Counted from the first letter of the stretch, positions 9,504 to 17,850 are shown. The stretch is DNA of 64,000 bases from an uncultured Lachnospiraceae bacterium (GCA_910579085.1 CAJTRU010000005.1:1-64000), one strand, 5' to 3'. The notes: a model not told the origin generated them from the letters alone. A program made the numbers and translations.

Positions 9504-9770
9504 CATCTTTAGCTGATGTTTAAGTTAGGATTAATCGCATCAGCTATACTTGATGCAATTTTGCAGAAACAAAAAAATTGTGACATCATCTATAAGTGAT
9601 GCATTTTTCAAAATTTAAAGAGGTTTATGGCATCAGGTATATATGATGCTTTTTTCAAATTTTGAAAAGGTATAAGACATCAAGTATAAGTGATGTCTTA
9701 TCATAGAAGCAAACATCACCTATAATTGATGATTATCCTTAAAATGCTTCATATCAGCTTTACCTGATGT
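9504..9770 (+). repeat. Array of interrupted palindromes RCATCA-N8-TGATGY (iteron-like)
   Basis: Six 20-bp units lie at 9537-9556, 9583-9602, 9630-9649, 9677-9696, 9713-9732 and 9751-9770. A shorter variant (CATC-N6-TGATG) is at 9504-9518. Start-to-start spacing is 46, 47, 47, 36 and 38 bases. The central positions are also similar (GTATA or CTATA in most units). Palindromic units at near-helical spacing beside a replication gene suggest binding sites for an initiator or partition protein. They are too short and too regular internally for a CRISPR array. Confidence 0.75.
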
Positions 9771-9876
9771 CTTCAAGCTCATTTTCTCAAATTTTTAACT
9801 TTCGTAGTCCATGATAATATGATTTCACCAACAGGAAAGAACCCTGTCGGAAAAATAGAAAAGGAGGTTTTCAATA

Positions 9877-10164
9877 ATGGGTGCAGATTTAAAGGATTAT
9901 CTTACAGGTGAAGAAAGGAGGCAGATGGATGCTCTGCTGGCAAAGGCAGAAGAAAGAATGAAAGAGAAAGGAGAGGATGGCTGCTGCAATGGGCAGTTGC
10001 TTTTAATGGCATGCCAATGCAAGTGCAAACAGGTGCTAGAGAAGGAGGAGGAAAAGGAAAGATTTGAAAATGATATAAGGAAGCTTTTTTCTGATATTTG
10101 TAATTTTTGCAAGGGACATGACATGTGCCTTGAATATTGCCAGGACGAGTTGCCTTTTCCATGA
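9877..10164 (+). CDS. Small Cys-rich protein ending in an ELPF motif (95 aa)
   Basis: The gene follows the iteron-like array and starts after AAGGAGG. The N-terminus is a charged helix; CCNGQLLLMACQCKC carries five cysteines. The end has a cluster ICNFCKGHDMCLEYC followed by QDELPFP. Two other small proteins in this window (12476 and 13320) share a cysteine cluster, an acidic tail and a KLPF/ELPF ending. The cysteines may bind zinc or a metal cluster, which is inference. Function unknown. Confidence 0.65.
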   Translation: MGADLKDYLTGEERRQMDALLAKAEERMKEKGEDGCCNGQLLLMACQCKCKQVLEKEEEKERFENDIRKLFSDICNFCKGHDMCLEYCQDELPFP

Positions 10165-10366
10165 TTTGAAATTGGATACTAAAAATGATAATGTCAAAGT
10201 TGATGAAGTAAGAAAAGCTTATAATCAAGGAAAAATGGACATTCTTTGTTCCCTGGCTGAATATGAGATTATTTCAATGGAAACAGCTTCTTACTTAGCA
10301 GGATTAAGCAGTGGTTTGTTTGAGAATGAGCTTCAGAATTGGAGGGATGCACAAAATATGGAATAA
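10118..10366 (+). CDS. Small hypothetical protein overlapping the Cys-rich gene
   Basis: The frame overlaps the end of the previous gene by 47 bases. The last 60 residues (DEVRKAYNQGKMDILCSLAEYE ending in NWRDAQNME) look like a genuine small helical protein, whereas the first 20 are probably shadow. The real start may be at an internal codon, or the frame may once have been fused to another. No family was recognised. Confidence 0.4.
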   Translation: MTCALNIARTSCLFHDLKLDTKNDNVKVDEVRKAYNQGKMDILCSLAEYEIISMETASYLAGLSSGLFENELQNWRDAQNME

Positions 10367-10401
10367 TTTGGGTACAAGGAGGTGGTGATAATAAAAGAGA
10401 A

Positions 10402-10440
10402 CTCTGTCTGTGCTGGTAAAGGGTGCAGGCAGGGTTTTAT
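10402..10440 (+). terminator. First of two tandem terminators
   Basis: CTCTGTCTG pairs, with G-T wobbles, with CAGGCAGGG, then TTTTAT follows. It lies 35 bases beyond the preceding ORF. Confidence 0.55.
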
Positions 10441-10464
10441 AATAAAATAAACCAATAAGAAGAG

Positions 10465-10491
10465 AGTCATTCAGAAAGGATGGCTTTTTTC
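10465..10491 (+). terminator. Second tandem terminator
   Basis: AGTCATTC pairs with GGATGGCT (some G-T pairs) and is followed by TTTTTTCTTC. Confidence 0.6.
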
Positions 10492-10551
10492 TTCGTTCAG
10501 TCAAAAATACCATATTTAATTTATAAAAAATAAAAAAGGGGGATTTTTGTG

Positions 10552-11391
10552 ATGGATGAAAATAAGATAATAATGTTATGCCAAATTGTTAGCAAGATTA
10601 TTGATGAGAATCAGTTACCAGATGAGGATGCAGTAAGAAAAATTCTGGAGGAAAAGGGAAAGAAAGAGGAGTATAGCAAGATTTGTTTGGCAACAGTCAT
10701 AGAAAAAGAGTTGGAAAAAGCAATAGAATCAGGGCAGATATGCGAGGAACATGTAGGGTTATACAAATCAGTTTTTGAAAAAATGATTAGAGAAAGTGAA
10801 ATTGGAAACATGCCTGCTTCAGAACTTTCTGATATGCTAATCAGAAAATTTGTGTTACAAGCAGAAAAGACATATGAAATGGACAGAACCCGGCTGAAGT
10901 GTTTTACAGGGATGCTACAGACTGGGTTGAATAAAATGTCAGAGGAGGATATGCTGGATTTTGTTCCAGTAAAGCATGCCTATAAAGAGTATCTGGGTTC
11001 AGAGAGCGAAATTCAATATATACATAATCCTTATACTCCAGAAGAAACAGAAAGAATTAATGAATGGATAGAATTGCATCCTGGTGACATTAGAGGCTTG
11101 GCTTTGGGGCTATGGTTTACTGGCAATATTACATTAATGGAAATTGCAAATCTGAAAAAGAAAGATGTACATAATGGTCTCTTTAAAAAATGGGAAAGAG
11201 CCCGGTTTATTTCAAAAGCATTGAAGCTGCATTCTCAAAGAGGAGATTATGTATTTATGGTAATAAATGGTGGACAATTGGAAAAATTTACCCCACAAGG
11301 TTTTATGATGAAATTATACCATATCTGTAACAAATTAGGAATCAAATATAGAAAGATTAATAAAGATGAAGCGATGGTATGCAAAGAATGA
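10552..11391 (+). CDS. Tyrosine-recombinase-like protein without the catalytic residues
   Basis: The start at 10552 has AGGGGG about 8 bases upstream; a weaker CCATATTTAAT box lies at 10510. The first 140 residues are helical. From about residue 160 the protein follows the integrase catalytic-domain pattern (YTPEETERINEWI, then LALGLWFTGNITLMEIANLK). In active tyrosine recombinases the TG-R-E motif carries a catalytic arginine; here the sequence is TGNITLME. The later H-x-x-R and Tyr box cannot be found. The length of 279 aa is short. I infer a catalytically dead integrase relative that may bind DNA. A terminator follows. Confidence 0.55.
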   Translation: MDENKIIMLCQIVSKIIDENQLPDEDAVRKILEEKGKKEEYSKICLATVIEKELEKAIESGQICEEHVGLYKSVFEKMIRESEIGNMPASELSDMLIRKFVLQAEKTYEMDRTRLKCFTGMLQTGLNKMSEEDMLDFVPVKHAYKEYLGSESEIQYIHNPYTPEETERINEWIELHPGDIRGLALGLWFTGNITLMEIANLKKKDVHNGLFKKWERARFISKALKLHSQRGDYVFMVINGGQLEKFTPQGFMMKLYHICNKLGIKYRKINKDEAMVCKE

Positions 11392-11425
11392 TAAGGATTC
11401 TGATGCAGGTTTATTAAAAAATAAA

Positions 11426-11459
11426 CTGGTGGTATATAAATGCCACCAGTAATTTTTTT
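11426..11459 (+). terminator. Terminator after the integrase-like gene
   Basis: CTGGTGGTAT pairs with ATGCCACCAG across a four-base loop and is followed by AATTTTTTT. Confidence 0.85.
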
Positions 11460-11509
11460 GCAGGAAAAACTAGAGAGGTGAATTTCTCCTGCAATATTAA
11501 TATGATATT

Positions 11510-12172
11510 TTATTTGCAGATAATAGAGGAATGTTCAGCTTCATATTGATGTACTAATTTATAAAAGGAGTTAGATTTTAATCCTAAAGATTTCATTGTA
11601 TTTACAGCAGTGCTTTCTTTTCGTTTCCATTTGATGTAATATTTTTCAAAATTTTCTGGAAATTGGACGGGTGGTCTTCCGATACAGCGGCCAGTTTTTT
11701 TACTTACCTTTTTACCAGTTGCTTTATCGAGAGGCATAGCTGCCAGCCCTTCAGCCTGTCGTGAACGAATAGTTAATCTTTCATTCTCAGCAATTGAGGC
11801 CAGAACTTCAATGAGGATATTATTAATCATGTCTAATATCCATTCCTGCCCCTCAGCAATATCAGCCATAGTGGAAGGAATGTCTAAAATTTTGACACGA
11901 ACCCCAAGTCCTGAAAAATACTGAAGCTCCTTTTTAGCTTCCTCTTTGCTCCTCGAAAACCTGTCAAGAGATTTAACATACAGGGTATCTCCTTTTACCA
12001 GTTTACCAATTCCGATTTTTAAAGATTGGTATCCAGGGCGGTTGAAGTCCTTACCACTGGCTTTGTCTGTTACTATCATATCCTCTTGGACATATTTACT
12101 CAAAGCTATAAGTTGTCTGTCAAGATTCTGTTCCATGCTACTGACTCGTGCATATCCTACTATTTTTCCCAA
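11510..12172 (-). CDS. Serine recombinase of the resolvase/invertase family
   Basis: The enzyme cuts and exchanges DNA strands through a serine; small members resolve plasmid dimers or cointegrates. YARVSS places the nucleophile at about Ser11. The active-site LDRFSRS motif is near residues 70-76 and the long E helix follows (ILIEVLASIAENERLTIR). The C-terminal 50 residues carry the expected DNA-binding HTH (GRPPVQFPE, then STAVNTMKSLGLKSNSFYKL). The start is TTG, with GGAGGG about 8 bases ahead. Full length at 220 aa and apparently intact. Confidence 0.9.
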   Translation of the reverse strand: MGKIVGYARVSSMEQNLDRQLIALSKYVQEDMIVTDKASGKDFNRPGYQSLKIGIGKLVKGDTLYVKSLDRFSRSKEEAKKELQYFSGLGVRVKILDIPSTMADIAEGQEWILDMINNILIEVLASIAENERLTIRSRQAEGLAAMPLDKATGKKVSKKTGRCIGRPPVQFPENFEKYYIKWKRKESTAVNTMKSLGLKSNSFYKLVHQYEAEHSSIICK

Positions 12173-12390
12173 CTAAACCCTCCTTTCTGTTTGTAAAAGT
12201 TCTGTGCATATACAAATATTTGCAAATTCTGTACATGGTATTTTACAAATAAATATTGCACCTGTTTAGGTTATTTGTTAAAGTGTACTTTTGCAAATAT
12301 TATACCACCAGTCAGAAAGAAAATTTTTTTGCAGAAATAAATAAAAATACAAAATGTATGACTTTTTTTGAATTTTTTTTGCCATTTATA

Positions 12391-12414
12391 AAAAATCTTC
12401 CATATTAAAAATGA
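12391..12414 (+). promoter_or_regulatory. CCATATTAAA box ahead of the first Cys-rich KLPF gene
   Basis: AAAAATCTTCCATATTAAA matches the boxes at 7969 and 13248 and is preceded by the same T- and A-rich run. It is about 70 bases from the ATG. Confidence 0.5.
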
Positions 12415-12475
12415 TTAATTAATAACATAGCTGTATGTACTGACAGCTTTGTAGTGAAAAGGAGATGAAAATATT

Positions 12476-12724
12476 ATGTTTACAATAACTAAAGAAGAGT
12501 ATAGGGAAATTTCTGGTTTAATCTCAAAGTATTGTTGCCCCTGCACCAGCAAAAATTGGTATTGTGCCGAAGCAGAATGTGACGTCCATATGATTTGCGA
12601 AATCCTGTGTGATCATGTGGAGTGGGATGATACAAAGCAGGATGGAGAAAAAACTGACTTGGATTTGATTGAAAAAGAATTAGGCATAGATTTGGATAAT
12701 GACAAACTTCCATTCAGGGAATAA
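12476..12724 (+). CDS. Small Cys-rich protein with KLPF ending (82 aa)
   Basis: Paralogue of the protein at 13320: both have a helix (EEYREISGLISKY), a cysteine cluster (KYCCPCTSKNWYCAEAEC), another helix with ICEIL, and an acidic tail ending in NDKLPFRE. Seven or more cysteines in the first 50 residues suggest metal binding (inference). It has its own ribosome site (AAGGAGA) and upstream box and ends before a bidirectional terminator, so it is a stand-alone unit. No known family was recognised. Confidence 0.7.
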   Translation: MFTITKEEYREISGLISKYCCPCTSKNWYCAEAECDVHMICEILCDHVEWDDTKQDGEKTDLDLIEKELGIDLDNDKLPFRE

Positions 12725-12805
12725 CAGTGGATATTATAGTATTATTTCGGCCATGCCAGAATGACAGTCAGTTGTTCAACAGATATGGGATTATTCAGTA
12801 ATAAA

Positions 12806-12857
12806 AAAGCAGCTATGTGTTATCTTAGTATAACCAGTTGAACACATAGCTGCTTTA
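12806..12857. terminator. Bidirectional terminator between convergent genes
   Basis: AAAGCAGCTATGTGTT (from 12806) pairs with AACACATAGCTGCTTT (12841-12856). A runs precede it and TATTTC follows, so it can serve both the plus-strand Cys-rich gene and the minus-strand gene at 12873. Confidence 0.8.
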
Positions 12858-12872
12858 TTTCATATATCTTAA

Positions 12873-13070
12873 TTAGATGGCTCTCTTGAGTGAATTGTCA
12901 AATACATCAGTTTCTTGCTTTCTTCGGAATCTTTTATCAGATTTTTCTTTTATTTTGTTTGTTTTAATCATTTTCGCTGCATAGGCTTTTTTTCTTTTTG
13001 CCTGTCTTTCATAATACAGAATCTCCATTGAATCCATGCCAATGTCCTTTAGTTTTATTTTTTGTGCCAT
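12873..13070 (-). CDS. Small basic hypothetical protein (65 aa)
   Basis: The ATG at 13070 is preferred over upstream TTG/ATT codons because GAGGAGG is 8 bases away. The protein is rich in Lys and Arg (YERQAKRKKAYAAK, KEKSDKRFRRK), suggesting contact with nucleic acid. It is divergent from the next Cys-rich gene and shares the terminator at 12806. No family was recognised. Confidence 0.55.
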   Translation of the reverse strand: MAQKIKLKDIGMDSMEILYYERQAKRKKAYAAKMIKTNKIKEKSDKRFRRKQETDVFDNSLKRAI

Positions 13071-13240
13071 AATCAAATCCTCCTCTTATTTATTTTTCTT
13101 TCTTTTAAAATGAATTATATTTTGAATCAAAATACCGCATAACATCATAGGACTGATATAAGGGTAATCTTGTAATGTGTTTGGGCAATAGGGCGGGAAT
13201 TTTTTTGATAAAATTTTTTTTAAAATTTCTTTTCATTATA

Positions 13241-13268
13241 GAAAAATCTACCATATTAATTGTGATTA
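13241..13268 (+). promoter_or_regulatory. CCATATTAAT box ahead of the second Cys-rich KLPF gene
   Basis: AATCTACCATATTAATTGTG matches the RepL box closely. It lies about 70 bases from the ATG, the same distance as at 12397. Confidence 0.5.
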
Positions 13269-13319
13269 GTTAATTGCTGTGTTATTGGCAGCACAAAAAT
13301 AAGCAAGGGGGATAATATT

Positions 13320-13532
13320 ATGGATTTAATAACTCAGGAGCAATTTGATGAAATTGTGGAGGTAATATCAAAATACTGCTGTTGTCACTGCTCACCTTTT
13401 TATTGTTACGAAGCTGAAGATTGTGATATATTGGATATTTATGAAATTTTAAATAGACATATTGAAAGAGAACCTATAAACGAGGAGGAGGAGAAACTTC
13501 CATTTGAGCTGGATGATGATGAACTGCTATAG
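13320..13532 (+). CDS. Small Cys-rich protein with KLPF ending (70 aa)
   Basis: It is the closest relative of the 12476 protein: EEVISKY-type helix, cysteine cluster KYCCCHCSPFYCYEAEDC, IYEILNRHI helix and acidic tail with EKLPFELDDD. It starts after AAGGGGG. The next gene, 70 bases downstream, is a MazF-like toxin with no classical antitoxin next to it, so this small acidic protein could be the antitoxin. That is inference from position and charge only. Confidence 0.7.
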   Translation: MDLITQEQFDEIVEVISKYCCCHCSPFYCYEAEDCDILDIYEILNRHIEREPINEEEEKLPFELDDDELL

Positions 13533-13601
13533 AGATTTTTATTTTTCTGAAAAAGTCATATTTTTAATGAATTAAAAATTTCAAAAATGGAGGTACTTAA
13601 A

Positions 13602-13934
13602 ATGTGCAGATATGGAGATATTTACATTGCCAATAAGAATGTAACAGATAATTTACATTATGAAAAACAGACGGTTCTGGTGGCTTCAAATGATAAAGTT
13701 AACAAGAGTTCACCATTTATAACTATTCTGCCAATAGCTGATGCAGAAAAACAGAACAAACTACTGAGTTGTATATTCATTGGCAGTTATGGGATGTCTG
13801 AGAAAAACACTGCAGTAGTTGGACAAATAACTACCCTAAATAAAGATCAGCTTTTAGTAAAAGTTGGCAGCATCCGAGGGACTGTTTATGCTAGGCAGGT
13901 AAGTCAGGCGATAAAATCATATTTAGGTTTATGA
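13602..13934 (+). CDS. MazF/PemK-family endoribonuclease toxin
   Basis: The fold opens with RYGDIYIANKN and QTVLVASND, followed by PFITILPI and VGQITTLNKDQLLVKVGSI, matching the MazF/PemK pattern in order and spacing over 110 residues. MazF toxins cut single-stranded mRNA and stabilise plasmids. The ATG at 13602 has GGAGG 8 bases ahead; the upstream ATG at 13587 lies inside that site. No MazE-like antitoxin adjoins; the upstream neighbour is the acidic Cys-rich 70-aa protein. A strong terminator follows. Confidence 0.8.
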   Translation: MCRYGDIYIANKNVTDNLHYEKQTVLVASNDKVNKSSPFITILPIADAEKQNKLLSCIFIGSYGMSEKNTAVVGQITTLNKDQLLVKVGSIRGTVYARQVSQAIKSYLGL

Positions 13935-13978
13935 TTGATGAACAAATCTATGTGAAATCTAATATTGCTATACACTTA

Positions 13979-14014
13979 AAAACCCTGGCAAGTTGTATTT
14001 GCCAGGGTTTTTTG
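13979..14014. terminator. Bidirectional terminator between the mazF-like and clpX-like genes
   Basis: AACCCTGGCAA pairs with TTGCCAGGGTT and is followed by TTTTG; A runs on the other side serve the convergent clpX-like gene. Confidence 0.85.
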
Positions 14015-14020
14015 TAAAGA

Positions 14021-15304
14021 TTAATTTGTAACAGATGCTACAGCTTTCCTCCTCTGCCTTTTTTTGATTATAACAGGTTCTTTTGTTTTAATGCTTTCCT
14101 TTGTAATTGCACATTTTGAAATATTGTCTTTATTATCAGGGATGGTGTACATGACTTCAAGCATTATATCCTCTAAAATGCTTCTTAACCCTCTAGCCCC
14201 AGTTTTCTTTTCAATAGCAAGTCTCGCTATTTCATAAAGTGCTTCTTCCTCATAAATAAGATTTACTCCATCCTGTTTAAATAACATCTGGTACTCCTTT
14301 GTAATAGCATCATCTGGTTCTGTCAGTGCTCGGACCAGCTCATTTTCTGATAATTCCTCAAGTGAGCAAAGCACAGGAAGCCTTCCAACCAGTTCTGGTA
14401 TTAGACCAAATTTGACAAGGGCTTCAGATGACGAGCCAGGAGCTTTTTCTTCAGGTGTTTCAGCATCTGTATTATTGAAACCTATCGTTTTTCTGGTTGA
14501 AAAGTTATCAAATAAACCCTCGAATGCCCCTCCGCAGATGAACAGTACATTTGTTGTATCAAATAGTATGGTTTCGCTTTGTGGATTTTTTCTTTCAAAA
14601 TTAATAGGCACAGATATCTCAGTACCTTCAATTAGTTTTAATAGTGCTGTTTGCACACCTTCACCAGATACATCTTTTGTATGGCTTTTGATTTTGTCAA
14701 ATCTTGCAATCTTATCTATTTCATCAATGTATACGATTCCCTTCTGGGCTAATTCAATATTACCATCCGCCATTTGTAATAGCCTTTGCAGACATATTTC
14801 AACATCTTCCCCAACATATCCAGCTTCGGTCATACTGGTTGCATCTGTAATTACAAATGGAACATTCAGTATATTGGCAAGTGTTTTTGCTAGAAGTGTT
14901 TTTCCGCACCCACTTGGTCCTGCAAGTAGAATATTAGATTTCTTAATTAACCCACTTTCGTCATGTAACCGCTTATTATGGTTATATATTGCAACGGATA
15001 GGACTTTCTTCGCATAATCCTGCCCAATGATAAACCTGTTTAATTCCCTGTGAATCTGACTCGGTATTAAATCAAATACAACATTATCAAATCTTGATTT
15101 TCTTTTTATAATTTCCATATTATAGGCATTTTTCCAGTGTTGTCTCAGGTCGCTGGCTGCTCTTTTATTTATTTCTCCATTGATGACTGAAACTGCTAGT
15201 TGGGCACACTTATCACAGATATATATTTCATCATTGACAGGGCTTTTAACCATCTGTTTCACCTGCCTGATAGTTCGTTTACAAAAAGCACATGTTTCTT
15301 CTAT
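14021..15304 (-). CDS. clpX: ClpX-type unfoldase paralogue with zinc-binding domain and probable ATA start
   Basis: ClpX unfolds proteins and feeds them to ClpP. All main parts are visible: an N-terminal C4 zinc domain (CAFC, then CDKC), Walker A GPSGCGKT, pore loop GYVGED, Walker B IVYIDEIDK, ClpP-binding loop RKTIGF, and the small AAA domain with GARGLRSILE. An in-frame GTG at 15262 would cut away the first CxxC pair. Reading upstream, CAFC is in frame and the only start-like codon is ATA at 15302-15304, six bases after a perfect AGGAGGGG (15311-15318). From there the protein has 427 residues, normal for ClpX. A mobile-element copy may redirect the host protease, which is inference. An ATG-to-ATA mutation would also fit. 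Confidence 0.88.
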   Translation of the reverse strand: MEETCAFCKRTIRQVKQMVKSPVNDEIYICDKCAQLAVSVINGEINKRAASDLRQHWKNAYNMEIIKRKSRFDNVVFDLIPSQIHRELNRFIIGQDYAKKVLSVAIYNHNKRLHDESGLIKKSNILLAGPSGCGKTLLAKTLANILNVPFVITDATSMTEAGYVGEDVEICLQRLLQMADGNIELAQKGIVYIDEIDKIARFDKIKSHTKDVSGEGVQTALLKLIEGTEISVPINFERKNPQSETILFDTTNVLFICGGAFEGLFDNFSTRKTIGFNNTDAETPEEKAPGSSSEALVKFGLIPELVGRLPVLCSLEELSENELVRALTEPDDAITKEYQMLFKQDGVNLIYEEEALYEIARLAIEKKTGARGLRSILEDIMLEVMYTIPDNKDNISKCAITKESIKTKEPVIIKKRQRRKAVASVTN

Positions 15305-15834
15305 ACCTATCCCCTCCTCTCCATTTTTAGAAATTATATCATTATGTTTATGGTTTTGGATTTGGCAGAAATGCAGTAATGAACAAAACGAAACCCTATG
15401 CGATATCGCATATACGATAAAAAATCTGATTTTAAAATTAATAAGCTCAATGAAAAAAGTGGAAAAGCTGTTGATTGTGGTTTTTGCAAAAGCTTAGTTG
15501 ATTTTTTTGTGATAAGATATAATATAGAAAAAACAAAAACAGGGGAAAAAGAGAGGAGGATGTAGGATATGGATCCGTTTACAAAGAAAATTTTGAAAGC
15601 AATAGGTATTTATATAATTTTTGCGGTTATATTCGTTGCTCTATTTCAGATAGTGTTTATGCTTGACCTGATACCGTCAAGTAGTATGGAAAATACAATA
15701 ATGACAGGAGATGTTGTTTTTTTTACTAAATATGATGTAAAACAAGAGGATATTGAAAGATTTGATATTTTTGTATTTGTACCACCAGATAATCCTGATA
15801 TTACTTATATCAAGATGGTTATCAGTCTTCCTAG

Positions 15835-16834
15835 GGGGTGAAAATTATTTGTCTGCTGGCAATTTGTCTAAAAATTAATAAAATACTGCTGAAATTAGGT
15901 TTATTACATTTAGCTTATATAAAAAATTATATGTTTAACAAAAACTTACAGCTATTATTAAGCAAAATATTATATTGCCTTTACATTTACTTTATCCATG
16001 TTAATATACATGCTATGCATATGAAATCAAGGTATGTAAACCCATGTTTGTCATAATGTGTTGCAATCATCCGAAAACTTTTTAGTTTATTAAAAAACAC
16101 TTCAACCAGGTGGCGTTCCTTATACATCAACCAGTCACATTTCCTTTATTCTTTTGCAGTTTTTCTTGACGGGATTATTGGTTTCACTCCACGGCTGTAT
16201 ATGTAATCTGTAAGTTTGTTGCTGCCATACCCCCTGTCAGCAAGTACATAACTTCCATTTATATTTTCCAGTAATGGTATTGCATAGTTTATGTCATTCC
16301 TCTGGCCTTCACTTAACATTATATATACAGGGTAACCATATGCATCAACTACTGCATGGATTTTTATACTGTTACCTCCACGGCTGTGGCCTATTTCTAT
16401 AGCATGCCCCCTTTTTTATGTGTACCAGGACTGTCCTGGTGCGCCTTTACAATTGTTGCATCCAGTGAAAGCTCACTAAGCTCTGCTTCCAGACTTAAAA
16501 TATGGAATATGTTGTCAATAACCCCGTCTTCTGTCCATTTACGGAAACGGTTGTATACAGTTTTCCATGAACCATACCTTTCTAGAAGGTCCCTCCATGC
16601 TGCACCACTGCACGCAAGCCAGAGCATAGCATTTAACATAGAACTGTTATCTTTTAATGGTTTCCCTGGTTTTCCTGTATTTTCTTTTGGAAAAAGTTCT
16701 TTAATCTGTTCTCATTCATAATCAGATATTTCATAACATCTTGCCATGGCAGACACCCCTTTTTTCTTTTCATTATATCATAAAAAGAGTTTTTAAACAC
16801 ATGTTTTGTGCACTTTTTAATTTTCAAACACCCT
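15835..16834 (-). mobile_element. IS5-family (IS427-like) insertion sequence, 1,000 bp
   Basis: The element is flanked on both sides by CTAG (15831-15834 and 16835-16838). Its ends are GGGGTGAAAATTA on the left and, on the reverse strand at the right, AGGGTGTTTGAAAATTA, a recognisable inverted repeat with a four-base gap. Removing it restores the lepB frame around LP-(S)-ETIEV. It carries one decayed transposase gene. Confidence 0.8.
15987..16747 (-). pseudogene. IS5-family transposase, two reading parts with stops
   Basis: The N-terminal part (MARCYEISDYE, stop, EQIKELFP; then LNAMLWLACSGAAWRDLLERYGSWK) and the DDE part (LSLDATIVKAH, ADRGYGSNK, KPIIPSRK, ERHLVEVFFNKLKSFR) match the IS427 group, where two frames are normally joined by a frameshift. 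Here there is also a TGA in place of a Trp near the start and a TAA after KTAKE, so the enzyme is probably dead. Confidence 0.8.
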
Positions 16835-17108
16835 CTAGTGAAACGATAGAAGTAAGGCAAGGTAAAGTAAAGTATATGCAGATGGAATCCAATTGGATGA
16901 TTCATTTATAAATGGTTCTCAGAACCATGTAGGAGATGGATTGTATGAAGTGTCAGAAAGCTGTTATTTCTTTTTAGATGATAACTGAAACAATTCTAAG
17001 GATAGCAGATTTTGGGAGAATCCATATGTAATTATTAATGACATTCAGATCAAGGCAAAATGTATTATATTCCTGTTTTCTGATGTAGATTCATTAAGTT
17101 ATAACTAA

Positions 17109-17374
17109 GATTTTTGAAAGGCAGGAAGAGTGTTTAATGTGATATCGTATAACAAATCTCCCTCTTTTTTCTTTCATTTTTGCCAAATAATGTTCTCTTA
17201 ATATATAATACGATAAAAAGTATATCATTTTTTTCAGATATGCAGATCTGTAAATTTGTAAATATGCAAACCAATAAAATTGCAATCATATTTATATGTA
17301 AAATTGAAAACAGATAGTTTTGTATATCTATTAATGATTGTTATAAAAACAATATTCTGTTGTTACTTAATATT
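17109..17374. other. Short non-coding stretch after lepB copy A
   Basis: AT-rich sequence between the two convergent remnants. No gene or strong structure is seen. Confidence 0.3.
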
Positions 17375-17850
17375 CATTGTTATTATTCCGTTAATTCTCT
17401 AAAGAATAAGTCAAATAATATTTCTTCTGTTTTAAATAACTTCTTAGATTGGTATATAATTGATACTTTGTCTTGGTCAGTTTTCTCTTGGTAAAGTGTA
17501 ATTAGTAGTTCCAGGCAGTTTTTAAAATCCTTCTCCAATTTATCCTTTGGCATAGGTTTAAATTTATATGGATATGGTTTTTAAAAGTCCTAATTTTCAC
17601 TAATATAACCGTCCTAGGTAGGATAAAGTTCTAAAATGTATAATTCATAAAAATAAAGTTATGTGTTAAATTGTGTCCAAATTATTGTTATGGAATGTAT
17701 TTGGATACAGTTTTAGTATACCAACTACAAAATATTGTATTTCTGCTGCTGATGGTATGGAATCTATTTCGAAAGTATTTTCTTAAACTTTTCCTCTTCT
17801 TCTTTTTATATATTTTTCCAGTATATTTTTATAGATATCAGATAGTCTTT
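17375..17850 (-). pseudogene. Decayed copy of the hypothetical gene at 26517
   Basis: The DNA matches 26517-27000 at many positions (the runs TTTAAATTTATATGGATATGG and TAAAATGTATAATTCATAAAA are nearly identical) but carries several stops and small indels. It lies beside lepB copy A in the same arrangement as at 26.2-27.1 kb. Similarity ends near 17840, before the start of the intact gene would be reached. Confidence 0.75.

Larger units (their letters stand above)
15569..17108 (+). pseudogene. lepB: Signal peptidase I (lepB), copy A, split by an IS and otherwise decayed
   Basis: The first part (15569-15834) has an N-terminal membrane helix, the serine box PSSSMENTIMTGD and the lysine segment DITYIKMVI, the Ser-Lys dyad of type I signal peptidase. 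The IS at 15835-16834 interrupts it. The remainder resumes at 16839 (GETIEV-like, then YADGIQLDDSF and YFFLDD) and reaches NNSKDSRFWENPYV, the usual C-terminal box. It has a frameshift near 16875 and a TGA in place of the Arg of the GDNR box, then stops at 17106-17108. A start after AGAGGAGG is intact. A second copy is at 26164. Confidence 0.85.

Noticed and set aside
9504..9770. CRISPR array
   Set aside because: The units are 20-bp palindromes with alike centres, spacers of 16-27 bases are AT-rich and not unique-looking, and no cas gene is near.
14412..15017. 201-aa plus-strand ORF
   Set aside because: It is antisense to the clpX-like gene, Ser/Pro-rich, and has no ribosome site.
16356..16721. 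121-aa plus-strand ORF
   Set aside because: It is the reverse shadow of the IS5-type transposase.
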